Shown here: positions 45,265 to 55,155 of the stretch, one piece after another | Layout: each line of letters opens with the position of its first letter | Position numbering within the stretch: position 1 is the first letter of the stretch | Assembly (NCBI GenBank): GCA_902522775.1 | Contig: CABYWQ010000006.1 | Coordinates: 1-64,000, forward strand | Direction: 5' to 3' | DNA length: 64,000 nt | Source: Eutrophosalina sp902522775 | GTDB taxonomy: Bacteria; Bacteroidota; Bacteroidia; Flavobacteriales; Flavobacteriaceae | Translations under genes and position numbers: made by a program | Notes under the pieces: generated by a model | The model's input: only the letters and a program-made list of their open reading frames with translations | What the model was told of the DNA's origin: nothing | Databases searched by the model: none

Positions 45265-47751
45265 TTATTCCTCTTCAATTACTTCAATACTATCTACATC
45301 TTGAACATCATCATCATCGAGAACAACTTTAGCTACGGCAGCAATTGAATCACTATCCTTAATGTTAATTAATTTTACACCTTGAGTCGCTCTTCCCATT
45401 ACTCTTAAATCAGAAACTTCCATTCTAATTGCAATACCAGATTTATTAATTATCATTAAATCGTCTCCGTCAGAAACATTTTTGATTGACACTAAAAATC
45501 CTGTTTTTTCGGTGATAGAAATTGTCTTAACACCCTTTCCGCCACGGTTAGTAATTCTGTAATCTTCTAGGCTTGATCTTTTTCCATAACCGTTTTCAGA
45601 AACAACTAAAATATCACTATCCATATCATTTACAGATATCATTCCGACAACTTCATCTGAAGCATCTTTCAACTTTATTCCCCTGACACCAGATGCATTT
45701 CTACCCATTGGTCTTGTTTTTCCTTCCTCAAATCTGATGCATTTTCCTGATTTTACAGAAATCAAAACTTGTGAATTTCCAGTAGTTAATTTAGCCTCTA
45801 AAAGTTCATCATCGTCTTTAATTGTAATTGCATTTATGCCATTTGATCTTGGCCTTGAGTATTGTTCTAATGATGTTTTTTTGACTTGTCCTTTTTTTGT
45901 ACACATTATCACATAATGGCTATTTATATAAGCTTCATCTTTTAGATCTTGAGTACATATAAAGGCTTTAACTTTATCGTCTGGTTCAATATTAATTAAA
46001 TTTTGTATTGCTCTTCCTTTCGAAAGCTTGCTTCCCTCAGGAATTTCAAATACTCTCATCCAAAAACATTTACCCTTTTGAGTAAAAAACAACATATATT
46101 GATGATTAGTTCCTACAAATAAATACTCAAGAAAATCTTCACTTCTTGTATTTGATCCTTTTTGACCAACACCTCCCCTGTTCTGTGTTTTATATTCAGC
46201 TAATGAAGTTCTCTTAATATAACCAGCATGAGAAATTGTAATTACAACTTTTTCGTCAGGAATCATATCTTCAATACTTAATTCACCTCCAGCAAACTCA
46301 ATCACAGATCTTCTTTCATCACCATATCTTTCCTTCATCTCAATTAGCTCATCCTTAATAATTTGCATTCTCCTGTCCTCATTTTCTAAAATATCTTTCA
46401 AATCCTTAATTAGAATTAAAAGTTCTGCATATTCATTTCTTAACTTATCTTGCTCAAGACCTGTAAGTTGTCTTAATCTCATTTCTACAATTGCCTTTGC
46501 TTGAATTTCAGTAAGAGAAAACTCTTTTATCAAGTTTTCTCTAGCATTATCAGCATTATTAGAAGATTTTATAATTTCAATAACCTTGTCTATGTTATCT
46601 GATGCTATAATTAGTCCGTCAAGAATATGCGCTCTTTCTTCAGCTTTTTTAAGATCATATTTTGTTCTTCTGACTACTACATCATGTCTGTGATCAACAA
46701 AATATTTTATCATCTCTTTAAGATTCAAAAGCATAGGTCTTCCATTAACAAGTGCAATATTGTTAACACTAAATGAGGACTGAAGAGAAGTGTATTTATA
46801 AAGCATATTTAATACAATATTTGGTATTGCATCTTTTTTAAGCACATAAACTATTCTCATACCCTTACGATCAGATTCATCTCTGATATTAGAAATTCCT
46901 TCAATTTTTTTATCATTAACTAATTGAGCAGTTTTTTGAATCATATCTGCCTTATTGACCTGGTAAGGTATCTCAGTAACAATAATACATTCTCTACCAT
47001 TAACTTCCTCAAAGGCAGCTTTACCCCTCATGACAACTCTACCTCTTCCTGTATGAAAAGCATCTTTGACTCCTTCATAGCCGTAAATTACACCTCCCGT
47101 TGGAAAATCAGGTGCTTTAACGAACTTTATTAGCTCTTCAATTTCAATTTTATTATCATCAATGAATGCAACAGTACCATCAATAACCTCACTGAGATTG
47201 TGAGGAGGCATATTTGTAGCCATACCAACCGCTATGCCAGATGCCCCATTGACAAGTAGACTTGGTATTTTGGTAGGTAGTACAGTTGGCTCATTTAACG
47301 AATCATCATAGTTTAATTGAAAATCAACAGTATCTTTGTCTAAATCTTCAACCATATCTTCAGAAATCTTTTTTAATCTCGCTTCTGTATATCTCATTGC
47401 AGCAGGGCTATCACCATCAATTGATCCAAAATTTCCTTGACCATCTACAAGCATGTATCTCAAACTCCAGTCTTGAGCCATTCTAACCATAGTATCATAA
47501 ACAGAACTGTCGCCATGAGGATGGTATTTTCCTAAAACCTCACCAACTATAAATGCTGACTTTTTATACTTACTGTTTGATCTTAAACCAAGTTGACTCA
47601 TTCCAAAAAGAACTCTTCTGTGGACAGGCTTTAAACCGTCTCTCACGTCAGGCAATGCCCTTGAAACAATAACTGACATTGAATAATCAATGTAAGCTGA
47701 TTTCATAGCATCTTCGATATTAATTGGAATTAATTTTTCACCTTCAGACAT
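45265..47751 (-). CDS. gyrA: DNA gyrase subunit A
   Basis: The 828-residue protein has the winged-helix breakage-reunion domain with catalytic Tyr121 in MRYTEAR, and a C-terminal six-bladed beta-pinwheel with the gyrase-box-like QNRGGVGQKG. The region that determines quinolone response reads HPHGDSSVYDTM, with Ser82 and Asp86 at the positions of E. coli Ser83 and Asp87, so no classical resistance substitution is present. The C-terminus is acidic (DDDDVQDVDSIEVIEEE). It is divergent from clpC and has a TATATTTG box 17 bases upstream. Confidence 0.97.
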   Translation of the reverse strand: MSEGEKLIPINIEDAMKSAYIDYSMSVIVSRALPDVRDGLKPVHRRVLFGMSQLGLRSNSKYKKSAFIVGEVLGKYHPHGDSSVYDTMVRMAQDWSLRYMLVDGQGNFGSIDGDSPAAMRYTEARLKKISEDMVEDLDKDTVDFQLNYDDSLNEPTVLPTKIPSLLVNGASGIAVGMATNMPPHNLSEVIDGTVAFIDDNKIEIEELIKFVKAPDFPTGGVIYGYEGVKDAFHTGRGRVVMRGKAAFEEVNGRECIIVTEIPYQVNKADMIQKTAQLVNDKKIEGISNIRDESDRKGMRIVYVLKKDAIPNIVLNMLYKYTSLQSSFSVNNIALVNGRPMLLNLKEMIKYFVDHRHDVVVRRTKYDLKKAEERAHILDGLIIASDNIDKVIEIIKSSNNADNARENLIKEFSLTEIQAKAIVEMRLRQLTGLEQDKLRNEYAELLILIKDLKDILENEDRRMQIIKDELIEMKERYGDERRSVIEFAGGELSIEDMIPDEKVVITISHAGYIKRTSLAEYKTQNRGGVGQKGSNTRSEDFLEYLFVGTNHQYMLFFTQKGKCFWMRVFEIPEGSKLSKGRAIQNLINIEPDDKVKAFICTQDLKDEAYINSHYVIMCTKKGQVKKTSLEQYSRPRSNGINAITIKDDDELLEAKLTTGNSQVLISVKSGKCIRFEEGKTRPMGRNASGVRGIKLKDASDEVVGMISVNDMDSDILVVSENGYGKRSSLEDYRITNRGGKGVKTISITEKTGFLVSIKNVSDGDDLMIINKSGIAIRMEVSDLRVMGRATQGVKLINIKDSDSIAAVAKVVLDDDDVQDVDSIEVIEEE

Positions 47752-47767
47752 AATTTAATATATCTAC

Positions 47768-47775
47768 CAAATATA
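47768..47775 (-). promoter_or_regulatory. Putative gyrA promoter -7 box
   Basis: TATATTTG on the minus strand is an exact TAnnTTTG match and identical to the box before susC. It is 16 bases upstream of the gyrA ATG, implying a very short leader. No -33 TTG at the usual spacing. Confidence 0.4.
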
Positions 47776-47859
47776 ATTATTAGACAAAAAAATAATGTCA
47801 TTAACAGATATGATTTTGATAAACTTATTAACATTATATCAATTATTTTAACAATATAT

Positions 47860-47867
47860 TAGGTTTG
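47860..47867 (+). promoter_or_regulatory. Putative clpC promoter -7 box
   Basis: TAGGTTTG matches TAnnTTTG and stands 37 bases before the clpC ATG, an ordinary leader length. No convincing -33 TTG was seen. Confidence 0.45.
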
Positions 47868-47904
47868 ATTTTAAATTAATGTTTTTTTATTATAATTTTA
47901 TGAT

Positions 47905-50445
47905 ATGGACGATAATTTTTCTTCAAGAGTAAAGGATGTCATAACCTACAGCAAAGAAGAGGCAATAAGACTTGGTCATGACTTTATAGGAACTGAACAT
48001 CTGTTACTAGGGATTCTAAGAGATGGTGGTGGTAAAGCAATTAAGATCTTGAGCACTCTTGATATCGATTTAGATTTTTTAAGAAAAAAAATTGAAATAT
48101 TAAGTCCACCGAACCCAATAATGAACTATGAAGAAAACCTTAGAAAAAATCTTCACCTAACAAGACAAGCAGAACGAGCTTTAAAAACAACGTTTCTGGA
48201 AGCAAAATTATTTCAAGGAAACTCTATTAATACTGCTCATCTACTATTATGCATTCTTCGAAATGAAAATGATCCTACTACAAAGCTTTTAGAAAAACTT
48301 AATCTTAACTATGAAGTTGTTAAGGATCAATTTAAAGAAATTATATCTGAAAACAATGATGATTTTGAGGATATTTCATCTTCCAACACCTATGAAGAAG
48401 AAGAAGAAGATAAGGATGAATCCATTGAACAAAATCCTTTTACAGTAAAATCAAATTCAAGTAAATTAAAAAAATCTAAAACTCCTGTATTAGACAATTT
48501 TGGAAGGGATTTAACTGCATTTGCTAATGAAGGAAAACTTGATCCTATTGTTGGAAGAAAAAATGAAATTGAAAGAGTCTCACAGATTTTGAGTCGGAGA
48601 AAAAAGAACAATCCTCTATTAATTGGAGAACCAGGCGTTGGAAAATCAGCAATTGCAGAAGGACTTGCTATGAGAATTATTGAAAGAAAAGTTTCTAGAT
48701 TACTATATAATAAAAGAGTTATTTCACTTGATTTAGCTAGTGTAGTTGCTGGTACTAAATACAGGGGTCAATTTGAAGAAAGGATGAAAGCAGTAATGAA
48801 TGAGTTAGAAAAAAATAAAGATATTATACTTTTTATTGACGAAATTCATACAATTGTTGGAGCAGGTGGGGCTATGGGTAGTCTGGATGCATCAAATATG
48901 TTTAAACCAGCCCTTGCAAGAGGAGAGATACAATGTATAGGAGCTACTACTGTAGACGAATACAGAAAATATATTGAAAAAGATGGTGCATTAGAAAGAA
49001 GATTTCAAAAAATAATGATTGAAGCTACATCTATTAATGAGACAATTGAAATATTACAAAATATTAAGAATAAATATGAAGATCATCACAATGTTAAATA
49101 CACAGATGAAGCTATTGAAGCGTGTGTAAAATTGACTGACAGATACATCAATGACAGAAATCTTCCTGATAAAGCTATTGATGCAATGGATGAGGCTGGA
49201 TCACGAATACATATAACTAACATGGATGTTCCAAAAGAAATAATCGATCTTGAAGATCAGCTTGAAATAGTTAGAGAGAAAAAGAATTCTGTAGTAAAAA
49301 ATCAAAAATATGAAGAAGCTGCTAGATTACGAGACGATGAGAAAAAACTAGAGAAAAAATTGTTAAATCAACAAGAAAAATGGGAAAATGATTTAAAGAA
49401 AAAAAGAGAACTTGTTACTGACTTAAATATAAATGAAGTAGTTTCCCTAATTTCTGGTATCCCTCTGAAAAAAATTGATAATACGAACGAGAATAAATCA
49501 GTTAAATTTGACTTAGAAGATAAACTCAAAGAAAAAATTATAGGTCAAAATAATGCTATTAATGTTGTTGTAAATGCAATTCAGAGAAACCAAACTGGAT
49601 TGAAAGATCCAAATAAACCTATTGGATCTTTTATTTTTCTTGGACAAACAGGCGTTGGTAAAACTCAACTTGCTAAAAGTTTGGGAGAAGAGCTTTTTAA
49701 CAGGAAGGATTCCATAGTTAGACTTGATATGAGTGAATACATGGAGAAGTTTTCAGTTAGTAGATTAATTGGTGCACCCCCAGGATACGTTGGCTACGAC
49801 GAAGGGGGGCAATTAAGTGAAAAAATAAGAAGAAAACCATATTCAATTTTGTTACTTGATGAAGTTGAAAAAGCACATCCAGATGTATTTAACATGATGC
49901 TTCAAGTACTTGATGATGGTTATTTAACAGATAGTGTTGGTAGAAAAGTAGATTTTAAAAACACTGTAATTATAATGACTTCTAACGTTGGAACTAGAAA
50001 ATTAAAAGATTTTGGTACTGGAGTTGGTTTTGACACAGAATTTAGAAAGAAAGAAAAAAATAAACTTTCAACAGAAATTCTTAAAAAAAGCCTAGGAAAA
50101 AAGTTTTCACCAGAATTCCTCAATAGAATTGATGAAATCATTGTTTTTAATGAATTAGAAAAAAAAGAAATTCAATCAATTGTAAAGATTGAAATAAATA
50201 AATTTATTAAAAGATTAGCTGAAATTGATTATAAAATAAAGATTGATTCAAAGGGAATTAATTTTATAGCACTTAAAGGATACGACAAAGAATTTGGTGC
50301 AAGACCAGTAAAAAGAGCTATTCAAAAATATATTGAAAACGAAATTGCTAAAAGAATTGTAAATAATGAGGTTAAAAAAAATGATACAATAAATATTACT
50401 CATAAAAAAAATGATTCATTCTTAGATTTTGTAGTTTCTTCTTAA
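47905..50445 (+). CDS. clpC: ATP-dependent Clp protease ATP-binding subunit ClpC
   Basis: The 846-residue AAA+ unfoldase has the double Clp N domain (about 1-145), first AAA domain with GEPGVGKSA and LFIDEIHT, a UVR-like middle region (KYEEAARLRDDEKKLE near residue 470), and second AAA domain with GQTGVGKTQ, LLLDEVEKAHPD and the arginine-finger/sensor region GARPVKRAI. It feeds ClpP. A polyacidic linker (YEEEEEDKDE) lies near residue 163. The gene is divergent from gyrA with 153 bases between them. Confidence 0.96.
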   Translation: MDDNFSSRVKDVITYSKEEAIRLGHDFIGTEHLLLGILRDGGGKAIKILSTLDIDLDFLRKKIEILSPPNPIMNYEENLRKNLHLTRQAERALKTTFLEAKLFQGNSINTAHLLLCILRNENDPTTKLLEKLNLNYEVVKDQFKEIISENNDDFEDISSSNTYEEEEEDKDESIEQNPFTVKSNSSKLKKSKTPVLDNFGRDLTAFANEGKLDPIVGRKNEIERVSQILSRRKKNNPLLIGEPGVGKSAIAEGLAMRIIERKVSRLLYNKRVISLDLASVVAGTKYRGQFEERMKAVMNELEKNKDIILFIDEIHTIVGAGGAMGSLDASNMFKPALARGEIQCIGATTVDEYRKYIEKDGALERRFQKIMIEATSINETIEILQNIKNKYEDHHNVKYTDEAIEACVKLTDRYINDRNLPDKAIDAMDEAGSRIHITNMDVPKEIIDLEDQLEIVREKKNSVVKNQKYEEAARLRDDEKKLEKKLLNQQEKWENDLKKKRELVTDLNINEVVSLISGIPLKKIDNTNENKSVKFDLEDKLKEKIIGQNNAINVVVNAIQRNQTGLKDPNKPIGSFIFLGQTGVGKTQLAKSLGEELFNRKDSIVRLDMSEYMEKFSVSRLIGAPPGYVGYDEGGQLSEKIRRKPYSILLLDEVEKAHPDVFNMMLQVLDDGYLTDSVGRKVDFKNTVIIMTSNVGTRKLKDFGTGVGFDTEFRKKEKNKLSTEILKKSLGKKFSPEFLNRIDEIIVFNELEKKEIQSIVKIEINKFIKRLAEIDYKIKIDSKGINFIALKGYDKEFGARPVKRAIQKYIENEIAKRIVNNEVKKNDTINITHKKNDSFLDFVVSS

Positions 50446-50472
50446 AATTTATATTTTTTTTCAAGAATGTAA

Positions 50473-50480
50473 TACATTTG
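50473..50480 (+). promoter_or_regulatory. Putative thr operon -7 box
   Basis: TACATTTG matches TAnnTTTG and lies 22 bases before the thrA TTG start. There is no room for a leader peptide or attenuator. No -33 TTG seen. Confidence 0.4.
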
Positions 50481-50502
50481 CTTCCTAAACTAACCATAAG
50501 CT

Positions 50503-52947
50503 TTGAAAGTTATAAAATTTGGAGGCTCATCTCTATCATCAAGTAAGAATATTTTAAAGGTTTTAAATATTATAAAACAATATGATGATAAAACTGTAAT
50601 TGTTCTATCTGCTTTTGGAAATACAACAAATAATATAATTGACAGTGGAGAATTAGCATCAAAAAAAAATAAAGGATATAAAGATTTATTTAAGAAAATC
50701 GAAAGTTATCATTTTGATATAATTAGAGAACTAGTTGATATAAATTTTCAAGTTAAAATATTAACTGAGGTTCAAAAAAAGTTTTTAGATTTAGAAAATA
50801 TTCTTGACGGCATCTATGGCGTTGGAGAGTTAAGTAAATCAATTCTTGATAAAATTTCATCATATGGCGAATTACTTTCTTCATATATTTTTTATGAAAT
50901 AACAAAGTTTAACAATCTAGACACTGAGTATTTAGACTCAAGAAAAATTATTTTTACAAAAAAATCAACTGGTAATAATATAATCATAGATTTTGCTAAA
51001 ACTCAAAAAAATCTCGAATTAGCAATTGAAAAAATTAATGCTTCTTATTTAATATTTCCTGGTTTTATAGCTTCAAATTACAATAAAAAAACAACAACTC
51101 TAGGCAGAGGAGGATCAGATTTTACTGCTAGCATACTTGCAAATATATTAGGTGCGAAAAAACTTGATATTTGGACTGATGTAAGTGGAATGTTTACTGC
51201 GAACCCTGAAATTGTAAAACAAGCTAAACCTATTTCTGAATTATCCTATGAAGAAGCAATGGAGTTGTCATATTTTGGTGCAAAAGTAATCTATCCGCCA
51301 ACTATTCAACCTTTAATTGCTAAAAATATACCAATAAATGTTAAAAATACATTTAAGCCAAAAGATAAAGGTTCATACATTGGTGTAGTATCAAAAAGCA
51401 AATTTTCAACTATAAAAGGTATTTCTCACATTGAAAACATATGCTTATTAACACTTGAGGGAAGCGGAATGATTGGAACACCTGGTTATTCAAAAAGATT
51501 ATTTGAATGTCTTTGTATTAATAATATAAATGTTGTTATGATAACACAAGCTTCATCAGAACGATCAATTTGTATAGGAATTAATTCATCCGATTCAATA
51601 TTTAGTGAAAATATTATTTCAGAAGAATTTAAAAATGAAATACAGAACAAATCTCTTGAACCTGTCCTAATTGAAAAAGACTTGTGCATTGTTGCTTTAG
51701 TTGGTGATAAAATGAAGAACCATCAAGGTATTAGTGGAAAAATGTTTAGCACATTAGGTAATAACAATATAAATGTCAAAGCAATATCTCAAGGAGCTTC
51801 AGAAAGAAATATTAGTGCAGTAATCGAAAAAAAAAATATAAATAAAGCTTTAAATACTCTTCATGAAAAGTTTTTTCAAAAGAATATAAAAGAAGTCAAT
51901 CTTTTTATAACTGGAGTTGGAAATGTTGGAGGTGAATTATTAAATCAACTAAATCATCAAGAGGATTATTTAAATAAAAATTTGAATATCAAAATAAATG
52001 TTGTAGCACTTTCTAATTCAAAAAAAATGCACTTTAACTCAAATGGAATTGATTTGAATAATTGGAGTAATTTACTAAAAAATGGTTCAAATGCTGACCC
52101 AGAAAAGTTTTTTAAAAAAACAAAAAACATCAATCTAAGGAATAGTATTTTTGTAGACAATACTGCCTCTACTCATATTTCAAAATTCTACTCTTATTAC
52201 TTAAAAAAAAGTATTTCTGTTGTAACATGTAATAAAATTGCTTGTGCTGATGAATTTGAAAACTACAAAGAATTAAAATATTTATCAAAAAATTACAATG
52301 CTCCATTTCTATTTGAAACTAATGTTGGTGCTAGTTTGCCAATCATAGATACTTTAAATAATCTTGTTGCATCAGGTGATAAAATTATCTCAATTCAAGC
52401 TGTCCTTTCAGGAAGCTTAAATTATATTTTTAATAATTTTTTAAAAATAAACACTTTTCACGAAATCGTCGATGATGCTAAGAAATTAGGTTTTACTGAA
52501 CCTGATCCTAAAATTGATTTAAGTGGTATTGACGTAGCCAGAAAAATATTAATACTTGCAAGAGAAAGTGGTTTAAAAATCGAACTCGAAGACATCAATA
52601 ATGAAAGCTTCATTCCAAAAGCTTGTTTAGAAAGTAAAAGCTATGATGATTTTAAAAAGGAATTAATAAAAAATAAAGACCATTTTAATAGTCTTCTTAA
52701 AAAATCTCAAAGCAAAAACGAAAAACTTAAATATGTTGCAGAATTAGATAAAGATAAAGCCAAAGTTTCATTAAAAAGTATTGACAAAAATCACCCTTTT
52801 TATAATCTTGAGGGAAGTGATAATATTGTATTATTTTATACATCAAGGTATAGTAAACAACCTCTCATTGTGAAGGGTGCTGGTGCTGGTGCTGAAGTAA
52901 CTGCTGCTGGAATTTTTGCTGATATAATTAGAATTGCAAACAGATGA
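50503..52947 (+). CDS. thrA: Bifunctional aspartokinase/homoserine dehydrogenase
   Basis: The 814-residue enzyme carries out the first and third steps from aspartate to threonine. The N-terminal kinase has KFGGSSLSS and the aspartate-binding TTLGRGGSDFTA near residue 200; two ACT domains (about 315-460) bind threonine for feedback; the homoserine dehydrogenase begins at ITGVGNVGG near residue 470 and includes GLKIELED and GAGAGAEVTAAG near the end. The start is TTG, the only start that keeps the usual KVIKFGGSS opening. It overlaps thrB by four bases. Confidence 0.95.
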   Translation: MKVIKFGGSSLSSSKNILKVLNIIKQYDDKTVIVLSAFGNTTNNIIDSGELASKKNKGYKDLFKKIESYHFDIIRELVDINFQVKILTEVQKKFLDLENILDGIYGVGELSKSILDKISSYGELLSSYIFYEITKFNNLDTEYLDSRKIIFTKKSTGNNIIIDFAKTQKNLELAIEKINASYLIFPGFIASNYNKKTTTLGRGGSDFTASILANILGAKKLDIWTDVSGMFTANPEIVKQAKPISELSYEEAMELSYFGAKVIYPPTIQPLIAKNIPINVKNTFKPKDKGSYIGVVSKSKFSTIKGISHIENICLLTLEGSGMIGTPGYSKRLFECLCINNINVVMITQASSERSICIGINSSDSIFSENIISEEFKNEIQNKSLEPVLIEKDLCIVALVGDKMKNHQGISGKMFSTLGNNNINVKAISQGASERNISAVIEKKNINKALNTLHEKFFQKNIKEVNLFITGVGNVGGELLNQLNHQEDYLNKNLNIKINVVALSNSKKMHFNSNGIDLNNWSNLLKNGSNADPEKFFKKTKNINLRNSIFVDNTASTHISKFYSYYLKKSISVVTCNKIACADEFENYKELKYLSKNYNAPFLFETNVGASLPIIDTLNNLVASGDKIISIQAVLSGSLNYIFNNFLKINTFHEIVDDAKKLGFTEPDPKIDLSGIDVARKILILARESGLKIELEDINNESFIPKACLESKSYDDFKKELIKNKDHFNSLLKKSQSKNEKLKYVAELDKDKAKVSLKSIDKNHPFYNLEGSDNIVLFYTSRYSKQPLIVKGAGAGAEVTAAGIFADIIRIANR

Positions 52948-53867
52948 AAAATATTAAAGTTTTTTGTCCTGGTAGCGTTGCAAATATTTCATGTGGTTTT
53001 GATATACTAGGTTTATGTCTCGATAATATTGGAGATGAAATTATGGTTACTGAAAAAAAAGAGCCAGGAATAGAACTAGAGTTAACTGGAAATTATAAAA
53101 CACCCAATGACATAAATAAGAATGCAGCTAGTGTATCTGCTATTGCACTTTTAAATTCTTATAAACCACTAAATTATGGATTTAAGATTTCTATTGAAAA
53201 AAAAATTAAGCCAGGAAGTGGAATTGGTAGCAGTGCAGCGAGCTCTGCAGGAAGTGTGTATGCAATTAATGAATTACTTAACAGACCTTTTTCAAAAAAA
53301 GAATTAATTAATTTTGCCTCGGAGGGTGAATTCGTTTGTACAAAATCTTATCATGCTGATAATATAGCTGCTGTATTATTAGGTGGAATTACTCTAGTCA
53401 GAAGTAATAAGGAACTTGACATAATAAAATTAAATACACCATTAGAGCTTTTTGTTACAATAATTCACCCTCAGATTGAAATAAAAACATCTGACTCTAG
53501 ATCAATCGTGAATCGAAAATTTGAAATATCAAAAGTTATTGAGCAATCCTCAAATTTAGGAGCATTTGTTAGTGCATTGTATAATGAGGATTATAATTTA
53601 ATTAGTCGGTGTATAAATGATATTATAGCTGAACCACACAGATCTGAATTAATACCTGAGTTTAAAAATTTAAAGAAAATTGCAATCAATTGTGGCTCAA
53701 TAGGTTTTGGTATTTCTGGATCAGGACCATCTATGTTTTCACTTGCTAAGGGACCTGAAAAAGCCTACTATATTAAAAATGAGCTTGAAAAACATTTACA
53801 AATAAAAAAAATAAATTTTAAAGGCTACGTTTCGTCTGTAAATGATGAAGGTATCAAAATTATTTAG
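52944..53867 (+). CDS. thrB: Homoserine kinase
   Basis: The 307-residue GHMP-family kinase phosphorylates homoserine. PGSVANISCGFD opens the protein and the ATP loop is GSGIGSSAASSAG near residue 90; SGSGPSMF near residue 265 is the third motif. Its ATG overlaps the thrA stop and its stop is one base before the thrC ATG, so the three genes form one operon. Confidence 0.95.
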   Translation: MKNIKVFCPGSVANISCGFDILGLCLDNIGDEIMVTEKKEPGIELELTGNYKTPNDINKNAASVSAIALLNSYKPLNYGFKISIEKKIKPGSGIGSSAASSAGSVYAINELLNRPFSKKELINFASEGEFVCTKSYHADNIAAVLLGGITLVRSNKELDIIKLNTPLELFVTIIHPQIEIKTSDSRSIVNRKFEISKVIEQSSNLGAFVSALYNEDYNLISRCINDIIAEPHRSELIPEFKNLKKIAINCGSIGFGISGSGPSMFSLAKGPEKAYYIKNELEKHLQIKKINFKGYVSSVNDEGIKII

Positions 53868-53868
53868 A

Positions 53869-55155
53869 ATGTTTACAAGTTTAAATAATTCAGAAATAAA
53901 TCACTCTTTTAAAGAATCAATTTTTAATGGTTTATCTCCTGACGGTAGTTTGTATTTTCCGAAAAAAATAAGTCGACTAACTTATTTAATTAATAATATT
54001 ACGAAATTCTCAAATCAAGAAATAGGTTACTTAGTCATGAAAAGCTTTACAAAAGATGAAATCCCAAATAAAAGCTTAAAAAAAATTGTTGAAAAAACGA
54101 TAAATTTTGATTTTCCTATTAAAAAAATTGAAAATAATATTTTTTCATTCGAACTTTTTCATGGCCCTACTTTAGCATTTAAGGATGTTGGAGCGACATT
54201 TTTAGCAAATAGTCTTGAATATTTTACAAAAGATAAAATTTTAAATATTTTAGTAGCAACCTCTGGTGATACAGGCGCTGCTGTAGCAAATAGTTTTTAC
54301 AATAAAAAAAATATTAATGTTATAATTTTATTTCCAAAAAATAAAATAAGTTCTTTTCAACAGAAACAAATAACAACTAAAGGTAATAATATCTATGGAT
54401 TACAAGTCGATGGAAATTTTGATGAATGTCAAGCTTTGGTAAAAAATGCATTTAAAGATAAGGATTTAAGAAGTAAATTTGATATTTCATCTGCAAATTC
54501 AATTAATGTTGGAAGATGGCTACCACAAATTATTTACTACTTTATATTGTTTAAAGAACTTAAGAAAAGAAAATTAGAAAAAAATGTTTCTGTTTCTATC
54601 CCAAGCGGAAACTTTGGAAATATCTGTGCTGGAATAATGTCTCAAAAAATGGGTTTAAAATTTAATAAAATAATTGGATCTACAAATATAAATGACACTA
54701 TTCCTAGATATCTTTCAAGCGGTGTGTTTAAACCTCATAAAACAAAAAGAACAATTTCAAACGCTATGGATGTGTCTAATCCAAATAATTTTTCAAGAAT
54801 TGAAAAATTATTCAAAAATGATTTTAAGGTTTTAAATAAAAAAATGATTAGTGAAAAAGTAACTGAGATTGAAACAAAAAATGAAATAAAAAAAATATTT
54901 AAAAAATTTGGATATGTTTTAGACCCTCACGGTGCAGTTGGATTAGTTGGTTTAAAAAGGAACTTACATAAAAATGATGTTGGTATTTTTTTTGAAACTG
55001 CACACCCAATAAAGTTCTTAAACTCGATAAATAAAATAATAAAATTAAGAGAAAATTTTTTTAATATTTCTTCAAATTTTAATTCAGAAGAAAGATTTTA
55101 CTCAATAAAAAACAATTACAAAAGTTTAATAAAATTTATAGAATCAATTAATTAA
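53869..55155 (+). CDS. thrC: Threonine synthase
   Basis: The ATG at 53869, one base after the thrB stop, gives 428 residues with the normal opening FKESIFNGLSPDGSLYFP; an ATG at 53842 inside thrB would only add a short tail. GPTLAFKDVGA carries the PLP-binding Lys and ATSGDTGAAVANSF the phosphate-binding loop. It converts phosphohomoserine to threonine. The 3' end overlaps the convergent peptidase gene by eight bases. Confidence 0.95.
   Translation: MFTSLNNSEINHSFKESIFNGLSPDGSLYFPKKISRLTYLINNITKFSNQEIGYLVMKSFTKDEIPNKSLKKIVEKTINFDFPIKKIENNIFSFELFHGPTLAFKDVGATFLANSLEYFTKDKILNILVATSGDTGAAVANSFYNKKNINVIILFPKNKISSFQQKQITTKGNNIYGLQVDGNFDECQALVKNAFKDKDLRSKFDISSANSINVGRWLPQIIYYFILFKELKKRKLEKNVSVSIPSGNFGNICAGIMSQKMGLKFNKIIGSTNINDTIPRYLSSGVFKPHKTKRTISNAMDVSNPNNFSRIEKLFKNDFKVLNKKMISEKVTEIETKNEIKKIFKKFGYVLDPHGAVGLVGLKRNLHKNDVGIFFETAHPIKFLNSINKIIKLRENFFNISSNFNSEERFYSIKNNYKSLIKFIESIN

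Noticed and set aside
45265..47751. Quinolone-resistance substitution in gyrA
   Set aside because: The residues at the E. coli 83 and 87 equivalents are the ordinary Ser and Asp.
50450..50502. Threonine attenuator or leader peptide before thrA
   Set aside because: Only about 20 bases separate the -7-like box and the start codon; no Thr/Ile-rich small frame or paired hairpins were seen.
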